A DNA stretch of 64,000 nt, taken from positions 1 to 64,000 of the forward strand of contig JALKBU010000094.1 in NCBI GenBank assembly GCA_023091735.1, written 5' to 3'. The DNA comes from Trichomonas tenax. Taxonomy: Eukaryota; Parabasalia; Trichomonadida; Trichomonadidae. The translations under genes were made by a program, and so were the position numbers. The notes beneath the pieces were generated by a model, which was not told the origin of the DNA, ran no database searches, and worked only from the letters and a program-made list of their open reading frames with translations. Of the stretch, positions 21,915 to 33,630 are shown one piece after another (the stretch's first letter is position 1; each line of letters begins with the position of its first letter).

Positions 21915-23474
21915 TTATGACTGTTCATTCTTTGTGATTTCTAGAGTTCTTTCAATGATATCATAAATTGCATCATTAGCTTTGATATCAAATTCTCGAG
22001 ATGGAAAATCATACGATTTTGCAAATTCATACGATAAACACACTCTCAGCGCTTCCATGATTACACCATATGCACCATGGAGAGGTTCGCGTTGTTTAAT
22101 TGCTGAATTTCCACTTGGAACAATAGCAGAGAAGCCACATAAATCATTAACTAAGTTTCCATATTCTGCAGGAATGTTTGCTGTGACCAACTTCGGAGAT
22201 TTTTCTCCATCTTTTTGCCAGAAGCTGATTGCGCAGCGTGCTTCGAATGACATATCAAAATCAACCGGAGCAAGGAGATTTTCGCTGCCACGGCTTAAAA
22301 TAACAAAGTTGTCTGGATGACTGTTGCAGTGTAATTCGCAATGATTATGATCGACATATGTTCCCCAAACGAATCCCATTCGATGAATACATGATAGGAT
22401 TCGGCCACATTCATGCCCAAGCAAACGGAAGAGCTCAAACAAATCTTTGATATTTACATCTTCGCATTTAATATCCTTAATAGCATCCATGAAATATTCC
22501 GGTCCGAGCAATCCAATCGACTTTAATTTATCATCACTCAAATCAAAAAGTTTATCTGTGTGATCATAAACTTGTTTCAGCTCGAACTGAAACCTGTTGA
22601 TATTATCGTTTGCAAGGAAAATATGATTTTTTTCATTGTATTCTTCAATGGAAAACTGCGCATAAACTTCTCTTATTCTACTGCATATTTCATTTGCTGC
22701 ATTTTCATTGATTGAATTTACAATTTTCTCAATTCCTGTCAATACATGCGCTTCAAGTCTTTTGTCGCCAACTGTTTTCATAACAATAACACATTTTTCG
22801 ATATTTGGAGCTGGATCACCTTCGACTGTATCATAGAACCAAAATCCCAATGGCTGATTTCCTGTTTTCATACTAATTTTGTTGAGCAAATGGTTTAAAC
22901 GTTGTGTTGAATATATTTCTGTTGCTGCAGTTCGAGGAAATGCAACGCCTCTAATTTCTTGAACTTTTATATCTGGGAACCAATCTGATTTTGTATCTTG
23001 AAGTGTTATTCCTGGGAATGGTACTGGATCTGATTCCAGCCACATTCCACATCCTTTGAGGCGAATTAAAGTTGCATCTTTATCATTCGACGGAACCCAA
23101 TATTTTCCATCCTCAATAGCGATATATTTATCGGCTTTATCTGTTAATTTGCATGTAACAAGCGCAGATCTCCTTCCTGAACGAAAACCAGAAAATATTT
23201 CCTCAGAAAATGGAGATTTTGTTCCCTTGATTGGTGCAAAACTTTTATTGGCCTCATTTTTGTCGAATGTTGGTGCAGTAGCAGGCATCAAAGCAGTAAC
23301 AACTTTTTGATCTGATGAATTTGAACAAAGGACTGGATTTAACATCTTTTTGATTTCCATGGCACTTTCATCTGTTGAATCTATTGGTGATTTAATGGAT
23401 TCTTTCGAAATCCATCTTCCAGGCATCCACACAAACGAAACTTTTTCCATTAAAAATAAAAAAAATGCCAACAT
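21915..23474 (-). CDS. Protein with kinase-like (SelO/APH-like) fold
   Basis: A protein of 519 residues. The C-terminal half has a phosphotransferase-like core: HCNSHPDNFVIL aligns with the HGDxHPxN loop of aminoglycoside/choline-kinase-type enzymes, followed about 15 residues on by VDFDMSF, the metal-binding DFG-like position. The N-terminal half has LIRLKGCGM and EIRGVAFPRTAATEI, reminiscent of the KGAG and SSIREFL.SEAM segments of SelO pseudokinases. In the HxD position the Asp appears as Asn, so activity is uncertain. The start at 23474 lies 3 bases after a TCATT initiator, and a second ATG eight codons on is the alternative. A TGACATGTAAA motif sits at 23672. Substrate and location are unknown; there is no signal or membrane segment. 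Confidence 0.6.
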   Translation of the reverse strand: MLAFFLFLMEKVSFVWMPGRWISKESIKSPIDSTDESAMEIKKMLNPVLCSNSSDQKVVTALMPATAPTFDKNEANKSFAPIKGTKSPFSEEIFSGFRSGRRSALVTCKLTDKADKYIAIEDGKYWVPSNDKDATLIRLKGCGMWLESDPVPFPGITLQDTKSDWFPDIKVQEIRGVAFPRTAATEIYSTQRLNHLLNKISMKTGNQPLGFWFYDTVEGDPAPNIEKCVIVMKTVGDKRLEAHVLTGIEKIVNSINENAANEICSRIREVYAQFSIEEYNEKNHIFLANDNINRFQFELKQVYDHTDKLFDLSDDKLKSIGLLGPEYFMDAIKDIKCEDVNIKDLFELFRLLGHECGRILSCIHRMGFVWGTYVDHNHCELHCNSHPDNFVILSRGSENLLAPVDFDMSFEARCAISFWQKDGEKSPKLVTANIPAEYGNLVNDLCGFSAIVPSGNSAIKQREPLHGAYGVIMEALRVCLSYEFAKSYDFPSREFDIKANDAIYDIIERTLEITKNEQS

Positions 23475-23481
23475 TTAATGA

Positions 23482-25112
23482 TGTAAAAAAAGTTCTTCAC
23501 AAACAAAAAGTTAAAAATATTGACTCCTGTTTATTTCTACATATCCTAAATTGGCATATCAATAGACATGCTGATGTAGATTATATCTATTAAATTTGAA
23601 TTTCTATTTCCGATCATTTTGTTCAAGATCATGAAAAATATTCCCAATCATTTTTTGAATAAAAAAAATTGTGACATGTAAAAAATATTTTTGACAAATA
23701 AAACTTTTTGTAAGGTAAAAAAAGTCATTTAGGTGCCACTTAACCGTTTTAACTATGAATGAAATGAAATAACTATAATTGATAATCATTCATAATATTA
23801 TGCTATAATTGTGTTATAAATGGAAAAATATATGATATATCTCCAATATATTTGAAACATTATGTTTATTATTGCTGTTAGCGTAAAAACACATATGAAA
23901 TTGGAAATTTCATTCTAAAACTATGAATTCAACATATATAAAATATTCATAATGATCAGAAAACTCAAAGTAATGATAAATACAGCAATGTTGTATGTAT
24001 AAATCGGAATTATTTATCATATGAAAAAAAAACCTTATTGTTTTCATCGATTGAACATGAAGGTAATGCTACAATAGTCAAATATTGTGTATATTTAATC
24101 AATACAACGAAAAATATAGACCATCAGATATCGAGAAAGAAAATACTATCAATTTAGTTAAAATAATTGTTGCTTTGTACAAACTTCGATTTGCTTAAAC
24201 CAGCCTCTGCATATCAAGGCTAGAATAACGAAATAACAATTCTTGAAAATTCTAAATTGTTAGAAAATATGCATTTGTATGTCTCACTAGACTTTCCTCC
24301 TACTGTAGTTGACTTCAGTATCTTAAATAGCCATAATAGCGTAATATAAATTTGTCAAGAAATACGAAAATGAGTTATTGATACATTTCTTTGAGAGAGT
24401 GAATTTAAATTCTCATTGTTATTGTTAAGAACTTACATAAATGAATGCTTTCGATGGTGTGAAAAATTGGGGATTTAAAAAATAGCATTCAGGAATGGTG
24501 AACATTGCCGCAATGTGGTATATGTAAACATCGCATTGTAAACCTGAAGTATTTGGTCTTTGTTGGGATTGTCAACCCCCACTTTAAAAATGTCACGTTT
24601 TCAGCTTATTTCAAAATTTTTTTCATAGAAACGAAGTGTTTTCAAATCTCACAAAATAGATTATGGATATAATAAGCTTTATATATTTGAAGTTTTATTT
24701 TTGAAAATTATTTTTTTTTTCAAATTCGAAATATAGATATTATGTATATCGTAGATTCTATATTATAAAATTTGAGGCTCGAAATTTTTTGAAATTTTGA
24801 TTGCGAAATTTGAGAATCCAAGCCAAAATTTTATCATGAGGACAAAATGCATCAAGAGGGACTGCTGACCCATGCCAATGTATAGAACACCGCAGCTTCG
24901 ATAGAAACTATCACAACAACACAAAATCCGAGCACAAAAGATGATTATAATTTGTCATGTAAATATTTATTTGGCATTTGGTGAATATGTTGACTATACT
25001 TGGCATTTAATAATATAGTTTACAATTAAAAAGGGTGTGTAAAAAATATAAGGTGGTGATTTTAATGTAGTGGAACAAACAAAATTTTAAAAATGTATTT
25101 GTATTTTGTTCG
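23482..25112. other. 1.6-kb AT-rich intergenic region
   Basis: No recognised gene. It holds motif copies TGACATGTAAA (23672) and TGTCATGTAAA (24953) and long T and A runs. Nothing else stands out by eye. Confidence 0.5.
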
Positions 25113-25370
25113 ATGGAAGCCAATGCGCTAGGTAACTTGTTTTTACGCATTGGGTTCGTTATTTAGGGTAAGATAAAAATTCGAAACATTGATTTGGACT
25201 TGTTTGGCGACACGATAAGGCTACCAATGGAGCCTGATCGAATTGTATTAAGCATGTACAACTATCTACTATACTTGAAAAAAATTGAAAATATTGACGA
25301 AAGGATGAAGTTTTTGACGACTAATTATGAGAAGAAAATAAAGTCTGTGCTTTTTTTAAAAGAATGTTGA
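25113..25370 (+). pseudogene. Short coding remnant upstream of TOR-like gene
   Basis: From ATG 25113 the frame reads natural protein (KIKIRNIDLDLFGDTIRL, then MYNYLLYLKKIENIDERM) to TGA at 25368, interrupted by one in-frame TAG at 25164. A further coding-like stretch (KDKKEMELETLKHLRKM) follows in another frame up to about 25445. It may be the damaged 5' part of the TOR-like gene that starts at 25449 or a separate dead gene. Confidence 0.35.
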
Positions 25371-25448
25371 GAGATGGAAACAACAAAGATAAGAAAGAAA
25401 TGGAACTAGAGACTCTCAAACATCTGCGAAAAATGATACTTTTATAAA

Positions 25449-28400
25449 ATGTTTAAAAATCAAAATAAGCTTGAGCATATTGTTCTGTGCTTAAAATCAC
25501 CAATTATTCAAAATATGTCGATTATTTTAAACAAATGCATCAAAATTGTTCAAGGAAGAGATGTTCTAAACATCAAATTAGTCCTTACATTACTCAAGAA
25601 AATACTCACAATCGATTCAAGCTTAAATGTGACAAAATGCGCTGAAATTTGGCAAATTGTTTCTGGTGTTTTGTTCACACCGAACTTTTTGGACTTGTTT
25701 CCACTTCTACAGACAGGAAATTCCACTTTTTGGGAAGATCACGCAACTGTTATTGTTGAGAAAGTTCTTCTCGCACTTAATGTATTATCAGATTATTCTC
25801 TTCATGCTCTTAAGCTTATTCCGATGCTTCCAAATCTGAAAAATCCAGAATTAGTTCCGCAAGTTAAGAATTACTTATTCGCGAAAAGTGACGACTTAAG
25901 AGCTGTGCACCACGTGCTCTTCTTCACATTCTTCCTTCTGATGATCCCGTTGAGTTTTCTAAAGTTCTAAAGCAGTTGATTGCCATTGCTGCTTCTGATA
26001 CATCATTAACAGTAAGAATATCAATTATTTCTTCATTCAACAATCTTCACTTTCTTTATCTTGCGCACGATCCTTTCCTCAAATTCCTCAAAAATCTTGC
26101 GAACGACAACTCTCTACAAGTGCGAAGTTATTGCTTTCAAGTCTTAAAGAATACAAGAAGATATTCACCGATTGGATCAGATTCTATCTTGCGCAATGCA
26201 CATATCAATGCTTTGTACGCATTGCAATGCTCTGCAAGTTCATTTGAGCGCGCACACGCTACAGAAAGTCTGCCAGCTCTTATAGAAGCATCAGCAACTT
26301 TATTCCCTATCTATGCGACAACAATGATTCCTATTATCATCAAACTTCTCTCGATAAGGGGAACAACGAGTTCGGTTGTAGGCAGTGAAGCAGAAACACA
26401 ATTGACAATCAACTTAATCAAAACAATTCAAGGAATTCTTCAAGTCAATCTTCAATCTATTTCGCTATATTTAACACATATTTTGCCAATATTCACAACA
26501 CTTCTCAAAGAATATTCATCAAAACAGATCAAGAAATTGGTCATTGATACACTTTCCATATTTGTTAAAAAGACTTCTTCAACAGCAAACATCTATGGTA
26601 TTGCTCCAATGCTGTTGGATGCTTTGCTTTCTATTGCAGCACAAAGCGATTCTAAGAGTTTAAAAGTCAGAGCTCTTGAATTCATTGGTCAATGTGGAGC
26701 TGTCAGTCCTCAGAGAGTTCCATCAGAGCAATCAGGAGCATCGAGAGCCGATGATACAATTCAATTGAATAATGGAGAACGGGCACAGAATGAGTATTAT
26801 GGTTCTTTGATTTTCCCTAAACTGATGGAAATGGTCAATGATAAATATTTATCAAACTTCAGAACGCAAAGTTTGTCTACGGCAATCACTACACTGTCAA
26901 TGATGTCCACGCAGTCATCAGAGCACTTGAGTCAAATTATTCCTATTATATTAACTCATATTCAAGAATCAGTTGATTCTGCAAGAGTTGAATCAATAAA
27001 GCAACTTAAAACTCTTATATTGGTCGCAAAACAACAAATGTTTCCTCACGTTGAGTCTATTATTAACTGCATATATGAGCATTGGGATGCTCCTGACTTG
27101 AATTATTTCAATGATGTCATTTCAAGCATCGTTGTCGGTCTTGGAAATGATTTTCTTCCATTTTTATATCCATTAGTTTCTAGAATAAGAATGATTTCGT
27201 CAAGTATATTTACGAACACTTTCCTTGCTGATTCCTGTTTGAAACTTTCGGCAACTCTATGTGCTTACTTTCCCACACTTTGTAAATTATTTATTCTGCA
27301 GATTTGCAACACAATATCAATGATTTTTATGGCCAATAATGTTAAAATCATTGCGTTGAAAACCCTCAAATCATTGATCCAGAAAACAGATCCAAATCCT
27401 TATGCAGGTGCTATATTTTCTGCTGTTTCATTGCTATGCATTGACAAAGAAGCTTATGTACAAAATATAGCGCTTGGAGTATTGAAGATCATGATTTTTA
27501 TCATCGATAAGAACATTAAATATTATGCGCACAGGATATTCGACGTTCTTCAAAAGGATGAACGTGCAACACGCGAATTCGACAGAATTATGAATCTCGT
27601 TCAACAAAACACTAAATCAGAAGTCGAATATTTAGATCGTCCGAGCAGTGATAGCGTCAGATCTTCAAGAAGCAGCAGTTCTATATCAAGCAGCAGCTCA
27701 AAGCAATTATTCATGAAATGCTTTGATGACGACTCAATGTATACACCAAAGCATTGGCAGAATTGGTATCAGCACTTAATAAGCACCACTATTGTGACTT
27801 CTCCTTGTTCAACAATCTCCTTCTGCAGTCAAATAAGTGCTGCTCACAAGAGATTTGCTATTTATTTGTTCCCGGCTGCTTTTTCAACATGTTGGTCTGA
27901 ACTTACATCGAGTGAAAAGATTATGTTATCGAAGAAACTTTCAATTTCTTTACAGAATCCAAAAATGCCAAACAATCTTCTTAGAACTTTGGTTTCTTTA
28001 ATCGAACAACTGGAACGTGTTGGAAATGGTTTACAATTTGATCCAAAAGATTTCATCAACATTTGCATCAGATCAAGAAGCATTTCATTTGGTTTGCATC
28101 ATTTGCACGAATATTATATGAAAGATAAGAATGAAATAAGTCTCAGACAATACGCAATATTCCTTTCTGAAGTCTCTCATCAAATGGATATGAGTCCGTT
28201 GATTAATTTAATGAAAAAGCCAATTTCCAAGGAGTTCTTAATCGCATTAAAATTATGGGAAGAAGCATTTCCGCTTTATAAGAAGAAACTTGATTCAGGA
28301 GAAAAATTAACATCAAATGAACTTATTGGATATATTTTCTGTGCACAGAATCTTTAGAAATATAATGATATCATCGATATGAGTCCTCTTGTCCTGAAAA

Positions 28401-30976
28401 ATTACAAAGAATGCTTACCGAAGATTTCTCAGGCTTTTGCTCAATCAACTTTCTTTACGGATAAATCAATTTTAGCGTTTTATTCATCATTCGACACAGA
28501 GTCAACAATCAAGAACTTAACAACTAAAGCCTTTTCATTAATTAATCTCAAAAAGTATGATGATGCAAAAACGATTATTCAGCAAGTTTTCGAGATGATT
28601 GCAACAAAGCACAGCCTGAATTTCAAGTCTCCATATCTTGTCATTTATCCATTTGTTGTCACCTGTCAGTACCTTTATGAATTAACAAAAATCATAGAAA
28701 CGGGCGGCAACATACCTAAAGATATGTGGAAACAAAGATTACAGAATGCAGAGCCAACTTCTTTAGTTTGGATGAATCTAATGAGTCCAAGAATGGTAAT
28801 GATGGATGAAGATCAATCGCAGTTCAACAAATTTTTGGATATCACTATTAATGAAAAGAAATACTCAATGCTTGAAGTATTCTTCAAGCATTTCTATCCA
28901 AACTTTAATCTCGAAACTTCAATATCTGATCATATTCCTGCAAACATTTATTTGCATTACTTATAGTCAAAGAATCAACGAAATGAAGTCCTCGATAAAC
29001 TTGAATCTCTTCTCTCTGATCCGGAAAAGAAACCGGTTCATTTCACTCAAATTATGATGTATGTGGAGTATGTTTTGAACGATGCTTTGTTTAACTATGA
29101 TTTACTGAAGACATTTGAAGTTTTACTTCGCGAAATTATTCCTTTAAGGAAGATTGGTATAACGCAAAAGTTGGCAGTTGTCAATTATTATCTTTTCAGG
29201 AATGATCCATCCCAGAAAACATTTGCGATTGAAGCAATTAAATCATACTCAACATGTTTGCAACAACAGCTATTTGTTGCTATATCTGATATCTGTGCAG
29301 CTGTTTCTCTTTTCTTCTTAACAGCGGGTGATGCTGAAATCTTTAATGCTTCATTAGCTTCAGTGAACTCTATTCCTATTCAAAAGATGGCTCAAGTTAT
29401 TCCTCAGCTGTTTGCTTTCTTGTATTCACCGATTCCAAACGCACAACAAGTTGCAACATCATTTTTGATTGAAATTTACAGATCACAGCCTCATAACGTT
29501 TTAACATATGCTCATGCACTTAACGATAATCAGCAACATATGACAAACAGTTTCTTTTCATCAAGCTTCAATTTATTCGCTGTCGAAAACTCTGTTTTAT
29601 TCACAGAAGCAAGCACATTTAAGAAGATGATTACACTCGCTCCGCAAACAATTTTCGAGCAATGGCTGCAGACAACGCGTGAATTAATTAACTCTCTTCT
29701 CTCTGATGACAATCGCGCGAAATCAAATCTTGATCATCTTTTCTATAAACTTAACGAAGTTTATATTAAAGAAATTGTTGTTGCGATGACATCAAAGGAT
29801 CTTAAACTCGAAAATCCACAACTTAGAGCAGCAACAGTAAACAAAATTGCACAGCAAATCGTATCAAATTGCCAAGATTTCGTTCGTCGTCTTGAGAAAG
29901 TCAGATTATCTGATGTTATGGAATCTTCTCCAACATTTGAAAATTCATCATTATTAATACCAGGAATGTCAGCATCGAAGCCTCTTTTAACTGTTAAAAA
30001 TGAATTACAGGTTATTCCCGTTAAAACAAGGCCAAGGCAAATCACGTTCATTGGAAAAGATGGCGGCGAATATGTTTATTTGATTCGAGTTCAAGAAGAT
30101 TCAACATTCCATATCAGAGCTGCACAATTTACGACTCTTGTCAAGCTTTTCTTGAGGAGAACACTTGGAAATAGCGCAGGATTTCCATATACAATCAGTA
30201 CTTACACTCCAATCACGAATAATATCACTCTTTTGCAGTATTCTCATGAGCAGATGTTTTTGGAGCAAATCATCACTAAATTAAGGCAAACCAATGGATC
30301 TGAGCATCTCGTTGAAGTTCGTGATATGTCAAATGAATCAATATAGAGATTTGATTTATTGCGGCCAATTCAAAGACTTGAAGTGCTGAATAGTATTCCA
30401 AAGCACTATGATGACCTTCGAAAAGCTTTCTGGGCAATGTCAAGCTCGTCTGATCAGTGGCTTGAGCAAGTTACTGCATTCTCAAACTCATTCTCATTCT
30501 GCTGCTCGTTAGGTTCTCTCACATGGCTTGGTGGACGTTGTCCATCAAATATCCTCGTTAACGTGAAGAGCGGTGAAATAACAATGATCAATTATTCGCC
30601 TTTGTTCAAAGCAGGTTTTAACAATTTGCAGAATCCCGAAGAAGTTCCGTTCAGATTGACACCAATGATAATTTCTGCACTAGGAATTGGTGGAATAGAA
30701 ATGTCTTTCAAGCCATATTTTAAGCGCATTCAAGAAATATTTTGCGATTTTGCTTATTTGATTCTACCAACTTTCTATCTTCTTGCCGAAGAACCATTTG
30801 TCCCATATCAAAACCAACCGAGTGCTGATCTCAGAAAGAAGATCTTGGATGATGTTTTCGATATATTATACGATAAGACAGAAGACATTGATTCATATAT
30901 TCAGAAATTGATCGATTGCGCACAAAGTGAATATAACTTAGCAAAGCAGCACTCAACATGGCGTCCTTTCTGGTAA
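25449..30976 (+). pseudogene. TOR-like PIK-related kinase, broken and catalytically altered
   Basis: Read through its breaks, this 5.5-kb sequence encodes HEAT-type helical repeats (to about 27600), a Ser-rich linker, a FAT domain (from about 27720; AAFSTCWSEL matches the TOR FAT pattern), an FRB-like part, a PI3K-type kinase domain (about 29970-30800; VKTRPRQITFIGKDGGEY and EVPFRLTPMI are TOR-like) and a FATC tail ending WRPFW. Breaks are one frameshift near 25915 and in-frame TAG codons at 28355, 28964 and 30344; no TAA or TGA occurs in the 5 kb of main frame. Catalytic residues are lost: the GDRHPSN loop reads GGRCPSN, DFG reads NYS, and the ATP-binding Lys position appears as Arg. Active TOR is a growth-controlling Ser/Thr kinase; this copy cannot be a normal one. 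Confidence 0.85.
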
Positions 30977-31116
30977 CTTTATTTGTTATTATAATATTCA
31001 TGTTTATATTTTGTTTTTATATAAATAATGTTAGTATTTACGTTTAATGAATTGAATCATTATTTCTTCGATTAGTTAGATACAACACTTTATCATGAAT
31101 TTTGATTAAATTTTTG

Positions 31117-31360
31117 AAATGTAAAGTTGTTGGATTTAAATAGAACATGCTATGTAAAATAAATGGTGGAATGTAAACTAATTTATTTGTCAAAAATTGA
31201 TGAAAAGTTGTCTTGTAAAATGAATTTTTGTAAAGTAAAAATATGAAATGTAAAATTGTTTATTTGTCAGATTCATTTAAAATATATCGTGTAAAATCGA
31301 TTTATTGCAATATAAATTTACAATAAATGGGAAATTTTGAAAATAAAGTTGTTTATTTGT
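31117..31360 (+). promoter_or_regulatory. ATGTAAA-rich upstream block
   Basis: Between the TOR-like sequence and the gene at 31494 the half-motif ATGTAAA/TGTAAAAT recurs many times, together with TTTATTTGTCA (two or more copies), a scrambled form of the TGACATGTAAA motif. It lies 130-370 bp upstream of the ATG. It is probably regulatory or a decayed array of such sites. Confidence 0.4.
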
Positions 31361-31493
31361 CAGAGTAATTAAAATATCCCAAATATTCAATTGATGGAGA
31401 TTTTTTGATGAAAAATAAGCTATATATGCTGTGGAAGTCTCATATTGAGACTCTGGTAAATATCCAAAATAAAAAAAACGGACGCCAAAATAA

Positions 31494-33365
31494 ATGGAAC
31501 AAAATACGAGTTCTGAGTTAGAAAATCTCGAGTTGTTCCTGATACAAGTCATTATTCACGATTTTGAAGTCAACAACATGAAGCAAAAGGAAATGTACTT
31601 AAAATTTCAAATGCTTGATCTTCCATTAAAGTTAATTTCGAAAGCAAATTTAGATGAAGACAGTAGAAACAATCTAGAATCTGGTGTTGAGTTCTTCTTT
31701 CGTTTAGATTGTTTCCAAGCCTTTCAGCAAACTCCGTTATACATATATTTGTCCGATTCTAAGAAAAAGACACACTGCGCATGTGGCTTTGACCTCTGCA
31801 CAACATTGGTTGAAGCATATCAGAACAGTGGAAAGAAATTCACTTATCAATTAAATATTCCCTTAGAAAACAAAAATCAGACTCACGTTGGCACAATAAC
31901 CATTGAATATTCGCTTACTCATTACTCTTCTGATGTAGAAGAGGTAACTTGCCTTGATAAAGAACTAGAAAAATTACCAGAACCACAAAAAGCGCCAGAA
32001 CCGGTGCCAAAGAAGCCAAAACCAAAGAAGAAACGCAAATTACCTGTTGTTAATCCTCGAGAAGCAGATGTTTATCAATTAAATATTCATTATCGAACAA
32101 CCCGCGAGCAACTTAAGCGAGAATTAATAGACTTAGAAAGAAAAGTTCGTACAATAGAAGATTCTAAACGCAGACAGAAAATAAGAAGAATCACACAAAT
32201 TGAAGATCTTACAGCAACGCCATCGCGAAGACAGTCAATGTACGATGATCCTCTCAACCACGTCGAAATAATATCCGATAAATCTCCACAGCAAAATAGA
32301 TTGAAAGATTCTTCATCAAATTCAGCTTCTCTTTCGAAACCAATACGCGAAACTGCCACAACATCGCATATTTCTTCGAAACCGAATTCGGGAAATCCTT
32401 CACAAGAGAAATTCGATCGTCCTTCGTTAATTGCAAATCAAATGCCGAATTCAAGAGAAGCTTCGAAGCTATCGACTGGATTTGATTCTGATGACTCTTC
32501 TTCGTTCGAACAGATCATATCCAGCGCTTTGTCTGCTGACAAACCAAAAGAAAAATCACAAAATACGCAAATTGTTTCAGGCGATTCAGAACTCATTGAT
32601 ATGCGCAATACTTCATCTTCAGCAAGTTATAAATCGAAGCCTAAAACAAAGCCAGAGCCAAACAAAGTCGAAAAGAAAAGTGATTCAAGTGCCAAAGCAA
32701 AGAATAATGTTAAAAAGAGCCAAAACTCGAGCGTCTTAAGTGATAAATCCGGCATGCATAGCTCAATGGATTCTGAGTCTACTCAACTCAGCAATCTCGT
32801 TACTGTTCATGCTGATTCAGGATCAGATTTAGGAAAATCAATTAAGAATCCAACAGTGCATTCAGATGTTACATCATTTATTACTGATAACACTGATTTG
32901 TCTTCAACACATTCCAAGAATTCAGATGAATCGTCTTTCTCGCACGCCTCAAAGAAATCAAACTCAACACTGTCGAAGAAGAACTATTCTACATTTTCAT
33001 CGGATACTGACACATTTTCCAAGATTTCGTCTTCCAGCAAAGCTGACAAGGTTTCTAATTCCAAATCAATATATAACTCAATCTTAAATGACACAACGTC
33101 GACTCTACCTTCTTTCATGAAGTCCACAATGAAGTCAACATTAGATAATGACAACGGCAAGAAAGATAGCGATATGGGAAGCAGCTCAGTTCTTAGCCAT
33201 AATTCGTCATCAAAAATCAGCTCTTTATCAAAGCGCTCTAGTATTCTCTCTGGAAAGAATTCATCTTCAAGGGGCACTTCCGCTATTAGTGGTAAGAATT
33301 CTCGAGTTTCAGGAAAGTCAGGAATTAACGATACTTCAGATATTATTTCAGGATCTTTTGCATAG
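31494..33365 (+). CDS. C2-like domain protein with long Ser-rich tail
   Basis: A protein of 623 residues, ATG to TAG. Residues about 1-145 form a beta-rich domain resembling a divergent C2 domain (YLKFQMLDLPLKLI, EFFFRLDCFQAF, THVGTITIEYSLTHY). A Pro/Lys-rich basic hinge follows (about 160-185), then a short helical part (REQLKRELIDLERKVRTIED). The rest (about 240-623) is Ser-rich disorder, with repeats of SSKISS/SGKNS type near the C-terminus. N-terminal C2-like domains with such tails occur in ciliary and centriolar proteins, which would suit this flagellate, but I cannot assign a family. Phosphorylation along the tail is likely given its Ser density (inference). Confidence 0.65.
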   Translation: MEQNTSSELENLELFLIQVIIHDFEVNNMKQKEMYLKFQMLDLPLKLISKANLDEDSRNNLESGVEFFFRLDCFQAFQQTPLYIYLSDSKKKTHCACGFDLCTTLVEAYQNSGKKFTYQLNIPLENKNQTHVGTITIEYSLTHYSSDVEEVTCLDKELEKLPEPQKAPEPVPKKPKPKKKRKLPVVNPREADVYQLNIHYRTTREQLKRELIDLERKVRTIEDSKRRQKIRRITQIEDLTATPSRRQSMYDDPLNHVEIISDKSPQQNRLKDSSSNSASLSKPIRETATTSHISSKPNSGNPSQEKFDRPSLIANQMPNSREASKLSTGFDSDDSSSFEQIISSALSADKPKEKSQNTQIVSGDSELIDMRNTSSSASYKSKPKTKPEPNKVEKKSDSSAKAKNNVKKSQNSSVLSDKSGMHSSMDSESTQLSNLVTVHADSGSDLGKSIKNPTVHSDVTSFITDNTDLSSTHSKNSDESSFSHASKKSNSTLSKKNYSTFSSDTDTFSKISSSSKADKVSNSKSIYNSILNDTTSTLPSFMKSTMKSTLDNDNGKKDSDMGSSSVLSHNSSSKISSLSKRSSILSGKNSSSRGTSAISGKNSRVSGKSGINDTSDIISGSFA

Positions 33366-33630
33366 AGATTATTTGTTTATATACTAAAAATTAAAATATG
33401 AAATAGTTGTCTTTTAATCGACTTGAACTGTGTGAATGCAGGAACATATTTATACAAAATGGCATCGCACAAATTATAACAGTAGATCAGATGAATAAAT
33501 GCCTTAATGATATGTTTTCATAAAATAGAAACAATGTTTTGAAGTAAATATATGTGATAGATATCATTTAGAATAGCAACGCATTTCATAACCTTAATAA
33601 AGTGACACTGTCTCTTAATGTAGTCGGCGA

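Noticed and set aside
25900..29000. Spliceosomal introns explaining the frame breaks in the TOR-like gene
   Set aside because: The protein continues directly across each TAG with no missing or extra sequence, and no trichomonad-like GTAYGT...ACTAACACACAG signals are seen.
25449..30976. Genome-wide reassignment of TAG to glutamine
   Set aside because: TAG ends at least two apparently normal genes here (5314-5316 and 33363-33365), with no natural protein continuing beyond them. Any special reading of TAG would have to be local or partial.
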